Numbered from the stretch's first letter, positions 8,625 to 19,115 are shown. The stretch: DNA of 64,000 nt from Desulfitibacter alkalitolerans DSM 16504 (GCF_000620305.1 NZ_JHVU01000021.1:62001-126000), one strand, 5' to 3'. Numbers and translations: made by a program. Notes: a model not told the origin generated them from the letters alone.

Positions 8625-9128
8625 TTACCTGTAGTGCTTCTTCCACAGGTATGCATATCTTCTGGCAAGTACATTAATTTCCCTTAGCTCTTCTGGCTTT
8701 AGCTCCCTTACCACCTTTCCCGGAGTTCCTAGAACTAATGAGTTAGGAGGCACCTGCATGTTTTGAGTCACAACACTGCCGGCACCAATGATACAGTTGT
8801 CACCTACATGGGCACCATTTAAAACCACGGCATTCATGCCTATCAAGGAGTTATTTCCAATTCTGCATCCATGGACAACGGCGCCATGGCCAATGCTTGT
8901 ATAGTCGCCAACTTCTACAGGATGCTTCATTCCCACGTGGAGAACAGCATTGTCCTGAACATTGGAATAGCTGCCTATGGTAATATGATTTATATCTGCC
9001 CTGATTACCACATTATACCAGACACTGCTGCCAGCCCCCAGCCTTGCCCTGCCGATGATCATGCCAGTTTCAGCTATATAGGTTTCAGGGTGTATCTCTG
9101 GTTTAAATGCTCCGAAATCTCTAATCAT
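8625..9128 (-). CDS. Gamma-carbonic anhydrase family hexapeptide-repeat protein
   Basis: Left-handed beta-helix trimer protein of 167 residues, of the YrdA/PaaY/Cam-like group. The zinc ligands of the family are visible as His in VLHVGMKHPVEVG and as HGAVVHGC about 25 residues later. Repeats such as IGMNAVVLNGAHVGDNCIIG follow, and the tail LGTPGKVVRELKPEE is characteristic. Some relatives are active carbonic anhydrases and others have only metal-binding or thioesterase-related roles, so catalysis is not certain. It lies between a DinG-type helicase and a small membrane protein, all on the minus strand. Confidence 0.88.
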   Translation of the reverse strand: MIRDFGAFKPEIHPETYIAETGMIIGRARLGAGSSVWYNVVIRADINHITIGSYSNVQDNAVLHVGMKHPVEVGDYTSIGHGAVVHGCRIGNNSLIGMNAVVLNGAHVGDNCIIGAGSVVTQNMQVPPNSLVLGTPGKVVRELKPEELREINVLARRYAYLWKKHYR

Positions 9129-9150
9129 TACAATTCACTCCCTAATGTCA

Positions 9151-11154
9151 TTAATTAGTGTCATTTAGCAGAAATCTGCTAATTTCTGAAAGATAGTTGG
9201 ATATGGATACATCTGGCAATGAATTTAAAAAATACTTTCCATAAGTGTTAAGCTTTATTCTCGTGTCCAATACAACAACTACTCCCTTATCATTTTTGGA
9301 CCTGATAAGCCTGCCAAAGCCTTGTTTAAATTTTATAACTGCCTTGGGAACTGAATATTCCAGAAAGTCATTTTTCCCCATGTCCTTTAGCTTATTCATC
9401 CTTGCAGCCTCTAAGGGATGGCTGGGAACTGCAAAGGGAAGCCTGGTAACAATGACGCAGGTCAGCTTATCTCCTGGTACATCCATTCCTTCCCAGAAGC
9501 TGCTGGTGCCAAATAACACAGGACTGTCAGCTTGTTTAAACTGTTCCAGCAGTCTAAAGGGTGATATGCCCCTGCCTTGTGCCATTGGAGATAAACCTTC
9601 CTCCCCCAGCCAGCCATGCATTTTATCGTAGCAGTAGTTTAATGAGCTATATGATGTAAAAAGAATAAAGGCTCGTCCCCTAGTCTGGGACAATATTTTC
9701 TTACAGCATTCTATAATATATTCATTGTAATCAGGACTTTTTGGGTGCAGTCCCTTTCTGGGTATGAGCACCAGGCATTGCTTGTTATATTCAAAGGGGG
9801 ATTCGCATATCTTATGGCAGTAGCTTTTAACACCAAGCCTCTCTGCCATGTAAGCAAAGCTGCCACCAGTTGCCAGTGTGGCTGATGTAAATAAAACCCT
9901 GGCATCACTAAAAAGGTCCAGCTCCAAAATATTTGCAGGCTCAATGGGACAAGCTTTTAATCTGGCAGAGCCCGCATCATCCTTCTCAATCCAATATACA
10001 AAGTCATTAGCTTCTGCAGCAAGCAAAAAGTCCAAATCTGCCAAAAGCTCATGCCCTGCAGCAGCAATGTTTTCTCTTTCACCTTCAGCTTCATAGGAGA
10101 GCTCCAAAATATCACCCACTTCAGGGGCATTGATATACTTGATTAAACTGTTAAGCTTTTCACGCAAACCTGTTTCTTTCACTAGCTCAGATTGATACGA
10201 AAAGGTGCTGCTGTTTAACAAATGGTTTTCCAATTCATTAAAAAAAGTAGTATTTTCCTCTTCAAGGACCCTGCGCAGCTCTTTCACATCTTCATAAAAT
10301 CCTTCATTTAATCTAACTGCTTTTCCAAAACTAGAATGGGAATTAACTATCATCTGTGAAAAATTTCTAATCCTAAAACTACTCATTTCCATTGCAAAGG
10401 ATTCAGCAATAACATCCTCTATATGGTGAGCCTCATCAAATATGACCTTTGTGTAATCAGGCAGCAAAGAGTTACCGGAAGGTTTTAATGCAAGGTCAGC
10501 AAAGAATAAGGCATGATTAACAATTAGAATATGAGCAGCAACCTGTTCTTCCCTGGCAGAATTAATGAAACACTGTTTTTTCCATGGGCATCTATATTTT
10601 AAACAGTTATACCTTTGACTGCAGATATCATCCCATATTAAATTTGTGGGACATTCAATATAATCCCTTTCCCCTATGCCTTTATTAACATATTCAACAA
10701 TCTCACCAAGCTGCTGCTTCTTTTCCTTGTCATTATCATCCCACAGCTTTATTTGCTTTAATATATTGGCATCTTGCACAATGCTTAGAGCATTATTATA
10801 CCTCCTCAAGCATATGTAATTACTCCGACCCTTTGCCATAACCACCTTTAAAGGACCCCTGGCTTTGAAAATTTCCTCCACCAGGGGCAGGTCCTTTTCT
10901 AACAGTTGATTTTGAAGAGCTTTTGAAAAAGTAGAAACCACTACCCTTTGACGGCTCTCTATTGCCCAATGAGCTGCAGGTATAAGATAGGCCAAAGATT
11001 TGCCTACTCCAGTACCTGCCTCAATAAAATAGTTTTCATGGGAATTGAGATATTTCTCAACTTCCAATCCCATGGCAAGCTGTCCTTCCCTAACCTCAAA
11101 ATCCGGTCGGTGCTTTAACAATTCTTCTTTAAAAAAGCTGCTAATTGTACCCAT
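9151..11154 (-). CDS. DinG/XPD-type ATP-dependent DNA helicase
   Basis: Superfamily 2 iron-sulfur helicase. Walker A EAGTGVGKSLAYLIPAA lies at about residues 45-60 and the DEAH box VIFDEAHHIEDV in the first third. Between them are cysteines spaced as in the 4Fe-4S domain (ICLRR, ECPTN, DICSQ, NCLKYRCPWKKQC). C-terminal motifs include FTSYSSL, FWEGMDVPG and QGFGRLIRS. The frame reaches back to a TTG at 11199 that overlaps the transporter stop. The ATG at 11154, with GGGGGAG upstream, fits better and gives 667 residues; an ATG at 11175 is also possible. It probably resolves DNA structures during repair or replication. Confidence 0.88.
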   Translation of the reverse strand: MGTISSFFKEELLKHRPDFEVREGQLAMGLEVEKYLNSHENYFIEAGTGVGKSLAYLIPAAHWAIESRQRVVVSTFSKALQNQLLEKDLPLVEEIFKARGPLKVVMAKGRSNYICLRRYNNALSIVQDANILKQIKLWDDNDKEKKQQLGEIVEYVNKGIGERDYIECPTNLIWDDICSQRYNCLKYRCPWKKQCFINSAREEQVAAHILIVNHALFFADLALKPSGNSLLPDYTKVIFDEAHHIEDVIAESFAMEMSSFRIRNFSQMIVNSHSSFGKAVRLNEGFYEDVKELRRVLEEENTTFFNELENHLLNSSTFSYQSELVKETGLREKLNSLIKYINAPEVGDILELSYEAEGERENIAAAGHELLADLDFLLAAEANDFVYWIEKDDAGSARLKACPIEPANILELDLFSDARVLFTSATLATGGSFAYMAERLGVKSYCHKICESPFEYNKQCLVLIPRKGLHPKSPDYNEYIIECCKKILSQTRGRAFILFTSYSSLNYCYDKMHGWLGEEGLSPMAQGRGISPFRLLEQFKQADSPVLFGTSSFWEGMDVPGDKLTCVIVTRLPFAVPSHPLEAARMNKLKDMGKNDFLEYSVPKAVIKFKQGFGRLIRSKNDKGVVVVLDTRIKLNTYGKYFLNSLPDVSISNYLSEISRFLLNDTN

Positions 11155-11191
11155 GCAAAGCTCATACTCCCCCATACTTTTTGCAAAAATC

Positions 11192-12808
11192 TTAAACAAT
11201 TCCCATGACAGTTTGACTAATACTTACAGAGTGCAGGTTTATCCTTAAAAGATCATTGATCATATCCAAATAAGTGGAACTGCTGTCGAGTGTCCGTCCC
11301 TCTGGTGAAGCCATTCTGCAAAAGTGATTGAATCGCAGGTTCTTTTCTAATCTTAATATTTCAGGTTGGCCCTTTAATACTTCTGCAGCCAGCTCATAGT
11401 TATCCTCAGAAAAAGCCTCCAGGGACTTATAGTAATTCTCCTTAATTTTAGCGAACATGGCGTTAAACTCCTCTATGTCTTCTCCTGAAAAATGAGCCCC
11501 TTCATCTAATGCCCTATGATAACCCCTTGAAAGGCTGAGCACTATATCCCCTACGTGTTCCAGATCATTAATAACATATAAGTATTTTACCTGAAGCTGG
11601 GATTGATCCTCCTGCAGATCCCTCTCTGCCAGGGCTGTAATGTACTTTGATATCTCTACATAGAGGCTATCTACCTGACGTTCCTTTTTCATAAGATATT
11701 TCAGGTAGCCATCTGTTGGTGATTTTACATACAAGGGAAGTTTTGAGAGCATCTTGTCACCAACTAGCTTGCCCATTCCTATTATTTCATTTTTTGCCTG
11801 CCAGAGGGCCAGGTCAGGAACATCTAAAACATTTTCATCAATAAATTTGGTAACCTTTTTGCCATCCTCGATTTCATCTTCTTTTTCAGGAACAAGCTTA
11901 TATATGAGCATGCTAAGCCAGTTTATTACTGGGAAAAAGAGCAGGGTTATGAATACATTAAAAAAGGTATGGGCATTGGCAATCTGTCTTGAAATGTCCT
12001 TACTGGAGGCAAGCACCAGGCCAACAAATGGTGAAATAAAGGGAATTACTGCAATAACACCTATTATTTTAAAGATAAGAAATGCCAGGGCAACCCTTTT
12101 AGCCTCCCTGGAAGAAGCAAGGCTGGATAGGAGAGCAGTAGCCGTTGTTCCTATATTAGCCCCCAGCATAATTGGTATTGCAGCTCCTATGGAAATCACC
12201 CCTTCCATTGCTAGCGACATTGCAATAGCAAGGGTGGCAGCACTACTTTGTACTATGGCAGTAAAGGCTGTAGCAACCAGCAAAAGTAAATAAGGTCTGT
12301 TAACCAATCCAAGCATTAGATTGGTAAAGACAGAATTGTCCTTTAGAGGATTCATTGCAGCTGTCATAACTCCCATGCCATAAAAGATAAGGCCAAATCC
12401 CAGGATTATCTGACCTGCATACCTTGCTTTTTTCTTATCTGAAAAGATAAGAAGCCCAGCTCCAACAGCTACCAAGAGCAGTGCATAATCAGTTACTTTA
12501 AAGGCTATTAGCTGCACTGTAAGGGTTGTTCCTATGGCCGAACCCATTATTACCCCAATGGCATTGGAAAAGGACATGAGGCCTGCACTCACAAATCCAA
12601 CCAAAAGTACAGTAGCTGCACTACTGCTCTGGAGCAAAAAGGTAATTAGAATACCCACGCCTACTCCCTTTGCAGGGGTTTGGGTTAATTTGGAAAAAAT
12701 ATTCTTAATTTTGCTTGCTGAGTATTTTTGTAATGCCTCACTGGCCAGCTGCATGCCATAAAGAAATAGGCCAAGACCCCCAAACAAACCTAATATAATA
12801 AAAAACAT
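11192..12808 (-). CDS. Na/Pi cotransporter family protein with PhoU-like C-terminus
   Basis: Membrane phosphate (or other anion) carrier of 538 residues. Two inverted Na/Pi-cotransporter repeats carry the QSSSA signatures: FLLQSSSAATVLLVGFV near residue 60 and AIVQSSAATLAIAMSLA near residue 190. About eight or nine membrane helices fill the first 310 residues. The last 200 residues are a helical PhoU-like domain (VKYLYVINDLEHVGDIVLSL). A separate phoU gene lies 17 bases upstream on the same strand, so the two form a phosphate-linked pair. The ATG is preceded by GAAGGGA. There is no high-affinity Pst system in the window. Confidence 0.9.
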   Translation of the reverse strand: MFFIILGLFGGLGLFLYGMQLASEALQKYSASKIKNIFSKLTQTPAKGVGVGILITFLLQSSSAATVLLVGFVSAGLMSFSNAIGVIMGSAIGTTLTVQLIAFKVTDYALLLVAVGAGLLIFSDKKKARYAGQIILGFGLIFYGMGVMTAAMNPLKDNSVFTNLMLGLVNRPYLLLLVATAFTAIVQSSAATLAIAMSLAMEGVISIGAAIPIMLGANIGTTATALLSSLASSREAKRVALAFLIFKIIGVIAVIPFISPFVGLVLASSKDISRQIANAHTFFNVFITLLFFPVINWLSMLIYKLVPEKEDEIEDGKKVTKFIDENVLDVPDLALWQAKNEIIGMGKLVGDKMLSKLPLYVKSPTDGYLKYLMKKERQVDSLYVEISKYITALAERDLQEDQSQLQVKYLYVINDLEHVGDIVLSLSRGYHRALDEGAHFSGEDIEEFNAMFAKIKENYYKSLEAFSEDNYELAAEVLKGQPEILRLEKNLRFNHFCRMASPEGRTLDSSSTYLDMINDLLRINLHSVSISQTVMGIV

Positions 12809-12825
12809 TTGTATACTAATCCCTT

Positions 12826-13485
12826 CTAATCACATAATGTTTTTTTGCCCACTACCATATAATTGACCATTTCAGCAATATTCTCTGCATGGTCGCCTAT
12901 TCGTTCCAGATCCCTGACAATTAAAAGAAACTGACAGGATTGGTCAATATATTTAACATCCTTTTTCATATATTCTACTAATTCATCCTTAAGAAAACCA
13001 TACATTTCATCAACCTTTTCTTCCATGAGACATATTTCTTCTGTCAAGGAAGTATCCTGATTTCTATAGGCTTTCAGCGCTTTGCAAATCATTTCTATTG
13101 CCAATCTGCACATCTTTGGTATATCTATTAATGGTTTAAAATAATCTCCCATTTTTTCCAGCCTTACAACAGCCTCCCCAAGGTTTACTCCCAGATCTCC
13201 AACCCTTTCAAGCTCCTTAATAATCCTCATGAAGGCAGCAAGTTTTCTCAGGTCTTCTGGCGTGGGCTGCTGCAGCGATATTAATTCTAGAGCCTGCATT
13301 TCAATCTTTTCATTTAGTTTATCTATGGTTTCCTCTAATTCATTGATATGGGTTAATTTAGAAGGATCCTTATTTACAAGAGAATCTAGAGCTTCTTCCA
13401 GCAGCTTCTCCACATTTACACCCATCTCTATTACCTGATCCCATAAACGATTTAGCGACTGGTCATAAAAATTTACTCTTTTCAT
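12826..13485 (-). CDS. phoU: PhoU-type phosphate signalling regulator
   Basis: Cytoplasmic helical protein of 219 residues with two PhoU repeats. The diagnostic metal-binding segments are present twice: IIKELERVGDLGVNLGEAV near residue 95 and IVRDLERIGDHAENIAEMV near residue 195. PhoU proteins damp phosphate uptake and signalling through histidine kinases. Here the partner is the Na/Pi carrier directly downstream rather than PstSCAB. GGTGGTGAAG precedes the ATG. An A+T-rich stretch at 13500-13560 probably holds the promoter, though I could not fix its boxes. Confidence 0.9.
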   Translation of the reverse strand: MKRVNFYDQSLNRLWDQVIEMGVNVEKLLEEALDSLVNKDPSKLTHINELEETIDKLNEKIEMQALELISLQQPTPEDLRKLAAFMRIIKELERVGDLGVNLGEAVVRLEKMGDYFKPLIDIPKMCRLAIEMICKALKAYRNQDTSLTEEICLMEEKVDEMYGFLKDELVEYMKKDVKYIDQSCQFLLIVRDLERIGDHAENIAEMVNYMVVGKKTLCD

Positions 13486-13593
13486 GATAAGTCTTCACCA
13501 CCTGGTTTTTTAGGTTATGTTTTAGTATATTATTATATCACCTAATTCATCACATTTTAAGTGTTTGCTCTAAAAGATACCAAAAGAATCAAA

Positions 13594-13619
13594 TATCCCC
13601 AGCCTATGGCCGGGGTATA
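13594..13619 (-). terminator. Probable terminator after the octanoyltransferase gene
   Basis: On the minus strand CCCCGGCC and GGCTGGGG form a GC-rich stem around ATA. The following ATATTTGATT is only a weak T tract, so termination may be partial. It overlaps the last codons of the upstream gene and would end the gcv transcript. Confidence 0.5.
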
Positions 13620-14452
13620 TTTGTAGTTCCATTATTCCAGGTGCTCTGGCTGTATTTTGTTTCCCTTAAGGTTATAGCATTTACCTCTTCTTCCCTGGTG
13701 AGTGCATCCCAACGCACATGAATATTAAATGTCTGGCTAAACCCTTCAGCCAGGGCTTTTGCAAGATCCCAGCAGTCAATCTCTTTTCCCAGTATTTCTT
13801 CCAGGGCAACGGCTTTCTTACGAAAATTCTCTTTCAGCCTTTGTTTTGCCTGGTTGTTAGATATTTTTAAAAGACTAAAAAGCAGTTCCACATCTAAAGC
13901 CATTGGTATAGAACCATGCTGCAGGAGGCACCCATGCTTTCTTGTCTGGGCACTACCCACCAGCTTTCTTCCCTGCCAGACAATCTCATGCCAGGACGGG
14001 GCATCAAAACAGGCAGCCGAACCTTTTTCCTTACATGGTCTTGCCATCATTTCCACTTCTATTCCAAAGCCGCCTAATCCCTTTACCAGGGCCCTGCTGA
14101 TTTTCAAGTAAGACTCAATTATACTGCCGGACACTTGTTTTTCTTTTTCGCTGACTGCTATGCTGTAGGTAAGCTCCTTGTCATGAAGAATTGCCCTGCC
14201 GCCAGTCAATCTTCGTACAACCTGGATACCTTTAGCATGGCAAAGCTCCTGGTCAATTTCCCTATCCGCCCTTTGAAAATATCCCAGGGTAACAGCAGGA
14301 GGGTTCCATTTGTAGAAACGTATAGCAGGGGGCGATTTGCCCTCTATCACACTATTAAGTATGGCCTCATCAACAGCCATATTGTAAAAGCCATCATTAT
14401 AGTCTGTATTGATAAACCTCCACGTTTCCAACCCTATTCGTCCCTTCTCCAC
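13604..14452 (-). CDS. lipM: LipM-like octanoyltransferase (lipoate-protein ligase A family)
   Basis: Cofactor-attaching enzyme that would load octanoate or lipoate onto GcvH. It resembles Bacillus LipM along its whole length (282 residues): [20 protein letters not shown] at the N-terminus, [20 protein letters not shown] as the acyl-AMP/acyl site, [20 protein letters not shown] with the catalytic-type Cys, and [16 protein letters not shown]. Lipoate ligases also belong to this family, so ligase activity cannot be excluded. It is last in the gcv run, overlapping gcvPB by 19 bases from the GTG at 14452; a TTG at 14431, just before ETWRFI, is an alternative start. The context strongly supports GcvH lipoylation. 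Confidence 0.85.
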   Translation of the reverse strand: MEKGRIGLETWRFINTDYNDGFYNMAVDEAILNSVIEGKSPPAIRFYKWNPPAVTLGYFQRADREIDQELCHAKGIQVVRRLTGGRAILHDKELTYSIAVSEKEKQVSGSIIESYLKISRALVKGLGGFGIEVEMMARPCKEKGSAACFDAPSWHEIVWQGRKLVGSAQTRKHGCLLQHGSIPMALDVELLFSLLKISNNQAKQRLKENFRKKAVALEEILGKEIDCWDLAKALAEGFSQTFNIHVRWDALTREEEVNAITLRETKYSQSTWNNGTTNIPRP

Positions 14453-15891
14453 CTGATAACAGGATTTCTTGCTGCTGATACTTCATCCAATCTACGAACA
14501 AGGGTTTTTTGCGGAGCATTTAGCAGTAATTCCTTGTTGGTTAAAGCCTCCTCGTGAATCCTTTCCATTACCTGTATAAATTCATCCAATGTCTCCTTAC
14601 TTTCTGTTTCAGTAGGTTCTATCATTATTGCTTCTTCTACAATCAAGGGAAAGTAAACTGTTGGCGGATGATAGCCATAGTCCAGCAGCCTTTTAGCTAT
14701 ATCCACAGTATGAACTCCCTGGGACTTAACTGTTTTTGAATTAATCACAAATTCATGCTTGCAGGTTCTATCATAAGGCAGATGGTACGTTTTCTTAAGA
14801 TGCTCCATGAGGTAGTTGGCATTTAAAACTGCACTTTCACTTGCCTCTTTAAGGCCACTGCTTCCTAATGCCTTTATATAGCAGTATGCCTTTATCATTA
14901 CCAGGAAATTACCATAAAAACCCTTTATCCTGCCAATGGAATTATTCCTGTCACTATCTAAATAATAGGTGCCGTCCTCTCTTTTCTCAACAGTGGGAAC
15001 TGGCAGAAATTCTTCTAGATAATCCATAACACCTACTGGACCAGAACCTGGCCCACCACCTCCATGGGGAGTGGAAAAGGTTTTATGAAGATTGAAATGC
15101 ACCACATCAAAGCCCATATCACCTGGCCTGGCATATCCCATGACTGCATTGATATTGGCACCATCATAGTATAGCAGGCCCCCCGCCTTGTGAACCATTT
15201 CAGCAATTTGTATTATTTGACTTTCAAAGATACCCAGTGTATTTGGATTGGTAAGCATAAGGGCTGCAGTTGTATCATCCAGGACCTTTTCCAGGGCTTC
15301 TAAATCAACCTCGCCTCTGGAATTGGAGGGTACCTCCACAGTCTTGTAGCCTGCTACTGCAGCAGTTGCAGGGTTAGTACCATGGGCTGAGTCTGGGACA
15401 ATAACTTTATCTCTTTTTGTTTCTCCACGTTTTTCATGGTATGCCTTAATAATCATTATACCTGCTAATTCTCCATGAGCACCTGCAGCAGGCTGCAGAC
15501 TGACCCTGGCCATTCCAGCTATATTAGCCAGATCCCTTTCAAGGTTGTACATAAGTTCAAGGGCTCCTTGAAGCATTTCCTCAGGCTGGTAAGGGTGCAG
15601 TTTTGCGAAACCACTTAATCTAGATAGTTCTTCATTGACCTTTGGATTGTATTTCATTGTGCATGAACCAAGGGGATAAAAGCCTGTATCCACTCCATAG
15701 TTGTAAGTAGACAGCCTTGTAAAGTGCCTCACCACATCTATTTCAGCAACTTCAGGAAACTCGGCTTTTTTGTCCCTTAGATAATCCCTGGGCATCAGTT
15801 CCTCTAGTGGCTGGGAAGGCACATCACATGGAGGCAAATAACAACCCCTCCTGCCTTGTTTGCTTTTTTCAAATATTACAGGCTCTCTCAT
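14434..15891 (-). CDS. gcvPB: Glycine dehydrogenase (decarboxylating) subunit 2
   Basis: PLP-binding subunit of the two-part P-protein that decarboxylates glycine and passes the aminomethyl group to lipoyl-GcvH. The lysine that should hold PLP is in [20 protein letters not shown]. Other family features are [16 protein letters not shown] and [13 protein letters not shown]. The frame extends upstream to 15957, but the ATG at 15891 overlaps the gcvPA stop as ATGA, has a G-rich ribosome site, and gives the usual 485 residues. Fourth gene of gcvT-gcvH-gcvPA-gcvPB, with translational coupling at each junction. Confidence 0.97.
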   Translation of the reverse strand: MREPVIFEKSKQGRRGCYLPPCDVPSQPLEELMPRDYLRDKKAEFPEVAEIDVVRHFTRLSTYNYGVDTGFYPLGSCTMKYNPKVNEELSRLSGFAKLHPYQPEEMLQGALELMYNLERDLANIAGMARVSLQPAAGAHGELAGIMIIKAYHEKRGETKRDKVIVPDSAHGTNPATAAVAGYKTVEVPSNSRGEVDLEALEKVLDDTTAALMLTNPNTLGIFESQIIQIAEMVHKAGGLLYYDGANINAVMGYARPGDMGFDVVHFNLHKTFSTPHGGGGPGSGPVGVMDYLEEFLPVPTVEKREDGTYYLDSDRNNSIGRIKGFYGNFLVMIKAYCYIKALGSSGLKEASESAVLNANYLMEHLKKTYHLPYDRTCKHEFVINSKTVKSQGVHTVDIAKRLLDYGYHPPTVYFPLIVEEAIMIEPTETESKETLDEFIQVMERIHEEALTNKELLLNAPQKTLVRRLDEVSAARNPVIRWRRDE

Positions 15892-17234
15892 ACTGCACCC
15901 CCCAATCTTTGAGCAAAGTGGTCTATTTCTTCCCTTGTTCTTAGTTCTGTAACACATATCAAGAGGTGATCAGACAGGTGGGCATCAAATTTGCCAAGGT
16001 CAACACCAGCTAGTATTCCCTCTTTTGCCAGGGTTCCAATTATTTCCGAGGCAGGTACTGGTACTTTTAATACAAATTCATTGAAAAAAGGTCTATGGGG
16101 ATAGGCTGCTTCTATTCCCTTTATGGAAGTAAGCTTCTTAAAGGCATAATGTGCTTTTTGCAGATTAGTTTCTGCCATTTCCCTCAAGCCTTCCTTGCCA
16201 ATGGCACACATTGCCATGCTGGCAGCAAGGGCGCATAAAGCCTGATTAGAGCAGATATTTGAGGAAGCCTTCTCTCTTCTTATATGCTGTTCCCTGGCCT
16301 GGAGCGTCAATACAAAGCCTGGCTTGCCGTCAATATCCTGTGTCCTGCCAACTATTCTTCCCGGGAGCCTTCTAACGTGCTTTTCAGTAGCTGCCAGATA
16401 TCCTAAATGGGGTCCTCCAAAGGCAACAGGATTCCCAAAAGATTGCCCCTCACCAGCCACAATATCAGCACCCAGCTCTCCAGGGGTTTTTAACAATCCC
16501 AGGGCAACAGGTTCATTATTAACTGCAATTAGAAGAGCCTTCTGGTCATGGGCTATTTCTGCTAGTTTCTGTAATTCTTCCACACAACCATAAAAATTAG
16601 GATATTGTACAACTATGCAGGCAATATCTTTGCTCATTTTTGCTTCTGCTTCAGTTATTGAAGTAATCCCCCTGTCCAAGTCAACGCCTATCATTTCATT
16701 GCCTTGTGCCCAGGCATAGGTTTTAAGGGTTTGGATATATTCAGGATGTAAGCCTTTAGAGTATAGTATCTTGCTGCGTCTGGCAGCAGCTGCAGCCATG
16801 CTAACTGCCTCTGCAGCTGCAGTTGCTCCATCATATACACTGGCATTTGCAGCGTCCATTCCAGTTAGCTCGCAGATTAAGGTCTGATATTCAAATATGG
16901 CCTGCAGGGTCCCCTGGCTGATTTCTGGTTGATAGGGAGTATAGGCTGTATAGAACTCTGACCTTAAAAGCAGCTGATCGATAAAGCTTGGAATATAGTG
17001 TTCATAGGCTCCAGCACCCATAAAACTGGTTAGTTCATCAAGGCTGCGATTTTTTGCCGCTATTTTTGTCACATGCTTTCTAAGCTCATACTCGGACATC
17101 CCATCTCCAACATCTAGTACTGCTGCCCTTCTAATATCTTCTGGTATATCATGGAATAGCTCTTCAATTTTGCCGTACCCAATGCTTTGCAGCATCTGGT
17201 TTTTATCTTCCGTTGTATTAGGACTGTATCTCAT
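15888..17234 (-). CDS. gcvPA: Glycine dehydrogenase (decarboxylating) subunit 1
   Basis: Other half of the split P-protein of the glycine cleavage system, 448 residues from the ATG at 17234. It opens with [19 protein letters not shown] and has [33 protein letters not shown] and the glycine-rich [13 protein letters not shown] typical of subunit 1. The open frame reaches 17327 inside gcvH, but AAGGAGGAG and a TAATG junction with the gcvH stop fix the start at 17234. A split P-protein is the normal form in Firmicutes. Confidence 0.97.
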   Translation of the reverse strand: MRYSPNTTEDKNQMLQSIGYGKIEELFHDIPEDIRRAAVLDVGDGMSEYELRKHVTKIAAKNRSLDELTSFMGAGAYEHYIPSFIDQLLLRSEFYTAYTPYQPEISQGTLQAIFEYQTLICELTGMDAANASVYDGATAAAEAVSMAAAAARRSKILYSKGLHPEYIQTLKTYAWAQGNEMIGVDLDRGITSITEAEAKMSKDIACIVVQYPNFYGCVEELQKLAEIAHDQKALLIAVNNEPVALGLLKTPGELGADIVAGEGQSFGNPVAFGGPHLGYLAATEKHVRRLPGRIVGRTQDIDGKPGFVLTLQAREQHIRREKASSNICSNQALCALAASMAMCAIGKEGLREMAETNLQKAHYAFKKLTSIKGIEAAYPHRPFFNEFVLKVPVPASEIIGTLAKEGILAGVDLGKFDAHLSDHLLICVTELRTREEIDHFAQRLGGAV

Positions 17235-17617
17235 TACTCCTCCTCCTTGAGAAATTCTTGATATTCCTGGGCTGACATCAAACCGTCCAGTACAGATAAA
17301 TCCCCTGCCTCCATTTTTATTATCCAACCATCTCCATAGGGGTCAGTGTTAATTAGCTCTGGAGAATCCTCAAGGGCTTCATTAACAGCAGTCACTGTTC
17401 CCCCAAAGGGTGCATAGCAATCAGATACTGCTTTCACTGATTCTATATTTGCAAAGGATTCTCCACTTTCAAAACTGTCACCAACCTCTGGCAGCTCAAC
17501 AAACACTACATCCCCCATTGCTTCCTGGGCATGAAATGTAATCCCTATAGTAACTTCCTTTCCGTCCACTCTAATCCACTCATGATCTTTTGAATACTTT
17601 AAATCAACTGGATACAT
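17234..17617 (-). CDS. gcvH: Glycine cleavage system H protein
   Basis: Lipoyl carrier protein of 127 residues that shuttles the aminomethyl group between the P-, T- and L-proteins. The lipoylated lysine is in NIESVKAVSDCYAP, and the C-terminal NTDPYGDGWIIKM is standard. It starts on the second base of a TAATG junction with gcvT (one-base overlap) behind GGAGGAAAT, and ends on the same kind of junction with gcvPA. A lipoamide dehydrogenase (L-protein) gene is absent from the window and must be supplied elsewhere. Confidence 0.97.
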   Translation of the reverse strand: MYPVDLKYSKDHEWIRVDGKEVTIGITFHAQEAMGDVVFVELPEVGDSFESGESFANIESVKAVSDCYAPFGGTVTAVNEALEDSPELINTDPYGDGWIIKMEAGDLSVLDGLMSAQEYQEFLKEEE

Positions 17618-18711
17618 TATAAATTTCCTCCTTTTTTATAAAATGGTGTGGCAATAGTAACTGCCTTTTTCTTCTTACCCCTAATATCAATTAGTAGTTC
17701 TCTACCAACATTAGCATACTCTACTTTTACAAGGGCATTACCTAAATTCTTATTTAGAAAGGGAGCGGGAGAGCCTGTAGTTACAAAACCAACCTCTTCC
17801 TCATTAACGAATACAGGATAATCTGACCTTGCAATTCCCCTGTCAACCATCTCAAAGCCAACAAGCTTTCTGTAAACTCCCTCCGCCTTTTGCTTTTTCA
17901 GGGCTTCTATTCCAATAAAGTACTCCTTTTCAAGAGCAACAAATTTACCAAGCCTTGCCTCTAGCGGGGATATATCCTCCCCTAGCTCGTGACCATACAA
18001 GGGCATGCCTGCTTCAAAACGCAGTGTGTCTCTGGCTCCAAGACCAACAGGGACAATATTTCCAGCCCCCGCCATGAGTATCTTTTCCCACAGGTCAAGT
18101 GCATATTCTGGCTCAAAGTAGATTTCAAAGCCGTCTTCTCCTGTATAACCAGTACGGGAGATCAGACATTCAATGCCATTTACTTCCCCATACTCCCAGC
18201 AATAATATTTAATATTACTCAAGTTTATATCAGTTATTGACTGGAGTATCTCTAATGACATGGGCCCCTGTATGGCCAGCTGGGCAGTGTTATCTGATTT
18301 ATCTGTGATTTCCACTTTCCCTGCTTTATGCTGCATCATCCATTTAAAGTCCTTTTCCTTATTGCCTGCATTTACAACAAGCAGGAATTGGTCCTGGGCC
18401 ATTTTATAAACAAGCAAATCATCTACAGTTCCGCCCTTTTCATTACATAAAATGGCATATTGAATCTGACCCTGGTTAAGTTTTGAAACATCATTTGTAA
18501 CCATTTTTTGAACAAAGCCCAGGGCATCCTGGCCCCTTATCCATATCTCACCCATGTGGCTTACATCAAATAAGCCGGCTTTTGTTCTTACTGCCATGTG
18601 CTCTTCAATAATACCCTGATACTCAACTGGCATATGCCAGCCACCAAAGTCAACCATCTTGGCTCCCAACTTTACATGAGCCTCGTATAAAGGTGTCAAT
18701 TTTAATTCCAC
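17617..18711 (-). CDS. gcvT: Glycine cleavage system T protein (aminomethyltransferase)
   Basis: Transfers the one-carbon unit from aminomethyl-lipoyl-GcvH to tetrahydrofolate, releasing ammonia. The 364 residues match the family: LYEAHVKLGAKMVDFGGWHM at the N-terminus, FDVSHMGEIWIRG, TGYTGEDGFEIYF for folate binding, GLGARDTLRFEAGMPLYGHE, and a C-terminal barrel ending in ATPFYKK. It starts at a GTG with AAGGAGG eleven bases upstream. The start lies about 170 bases after the end of a tandem glycine riboswitch with a terminator, so the whole gcv operon should be switched on by glycine. Confidence 0.97.
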   Translation of the reverse strand: MELKLTPLYEAHVKLGAKMVDFGGWHMPVEYQGIIEEHMAVRTKAGLFDVSHMGEIWIRGQDALGFVQKMVTNDVSKLNQGQIQYAILCNEKGGTVDDLLVYKMAQDQFLLVVNAGNKEKDFKWMMQHKAGKVEITDKSDNTAQLAIQGPMSLEILQSITDINLSNIKYYCWEYGEVNGIECLISRTGYTGEDGFEIYFEPEYALDLWEKILMAGAGNIVPVGLGARDTLRFEAGMPLYGHELGEDISPLEARLGKFVALEKEYFIGIEALKKQKAEGVYRKLVGFEMVDRGIARSDYPVFVNEEEVGFVTTGSPAPFLNKNLGNALVKVEYANVGRELLIDIRGKKKKAVTIATPFYKKGGNL

Positions 18712-18875
18712 TTTGCTGTCAGCCTCCTTTTTTATTTGCTTTATAATAACATTCCCTGTATACTCACCCCTTTCATTAAAATTATGTTTTATGACCAGCT
18801 TTGGCTGCGGGCACCACCTCTCTTTTTTAAAAAATTTTTTTCTTAATTATGAGCATTTTTTTATATTTTTTAAAA

Positions 18876-18910
18876 AAGAAAAAAGACAGCGTTAAGAAAA
18901 TAGCTGTCTT
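18876..18910 (-). terminator. Riboswitch-controlled terminator before gcvT
   Basis: Minus strand AAGACAGC/GCTGTCTT stem (18910-18883) with a 12-base loop, followed by a T run. It stands directly after the second glycine aptamer, the usual place for the expression platform of a glycine-activated 'ON' switch. Confidence 0.85.
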
Positions 18911-19096
18911 CCCTGTCCTGAAACCTGAGAGATTGTCCGACATAACACATATGTCGGTTTCCCCTTGGGTGTTTTCTTTAATTAGAAAACTCTCCAGAGA
19001 TGTGTCCTTTTAACGGTTCTTTTGCCTGAAAGTTTCAACAGTCCCTTAGCAATAAACTGCTTTGCTTCTTCGGCGCCTTAATAGGTCTCTCCCGCT
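18911..19096 (-). promoter_or_regulatory. Tandem glycine riboswitch of the gcv operon
   Basis: Read on the minus strand, the first aptamer shows GCGGGAGAGACC, GGCGCCGAAGAAGCAAA, TTTCAGGCAAAAGAACC and GGACACATCTCTGGAGAG. The second shows CACCCAAGGGGAAACCG, a hairpin on CCGACATA/TATGTCGG, then TCTCTCAGGTTTCAGGACAG. These are the conserved blocks of the two-aptamer glycine riboswitch. The second aptamer has CACCCAAGGGG where GCGCCGAAGG is usual, a mild deviation. A terminator follows at once, then gcvT. Glycine binding is expected to prevent termination. The leader sits immediately after the stop of the upstream corrinoid-protein gene. Confidence 0.93.
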
Positions 19097-19115
19097 AAAC
19101 CTCATCCACCTTTAT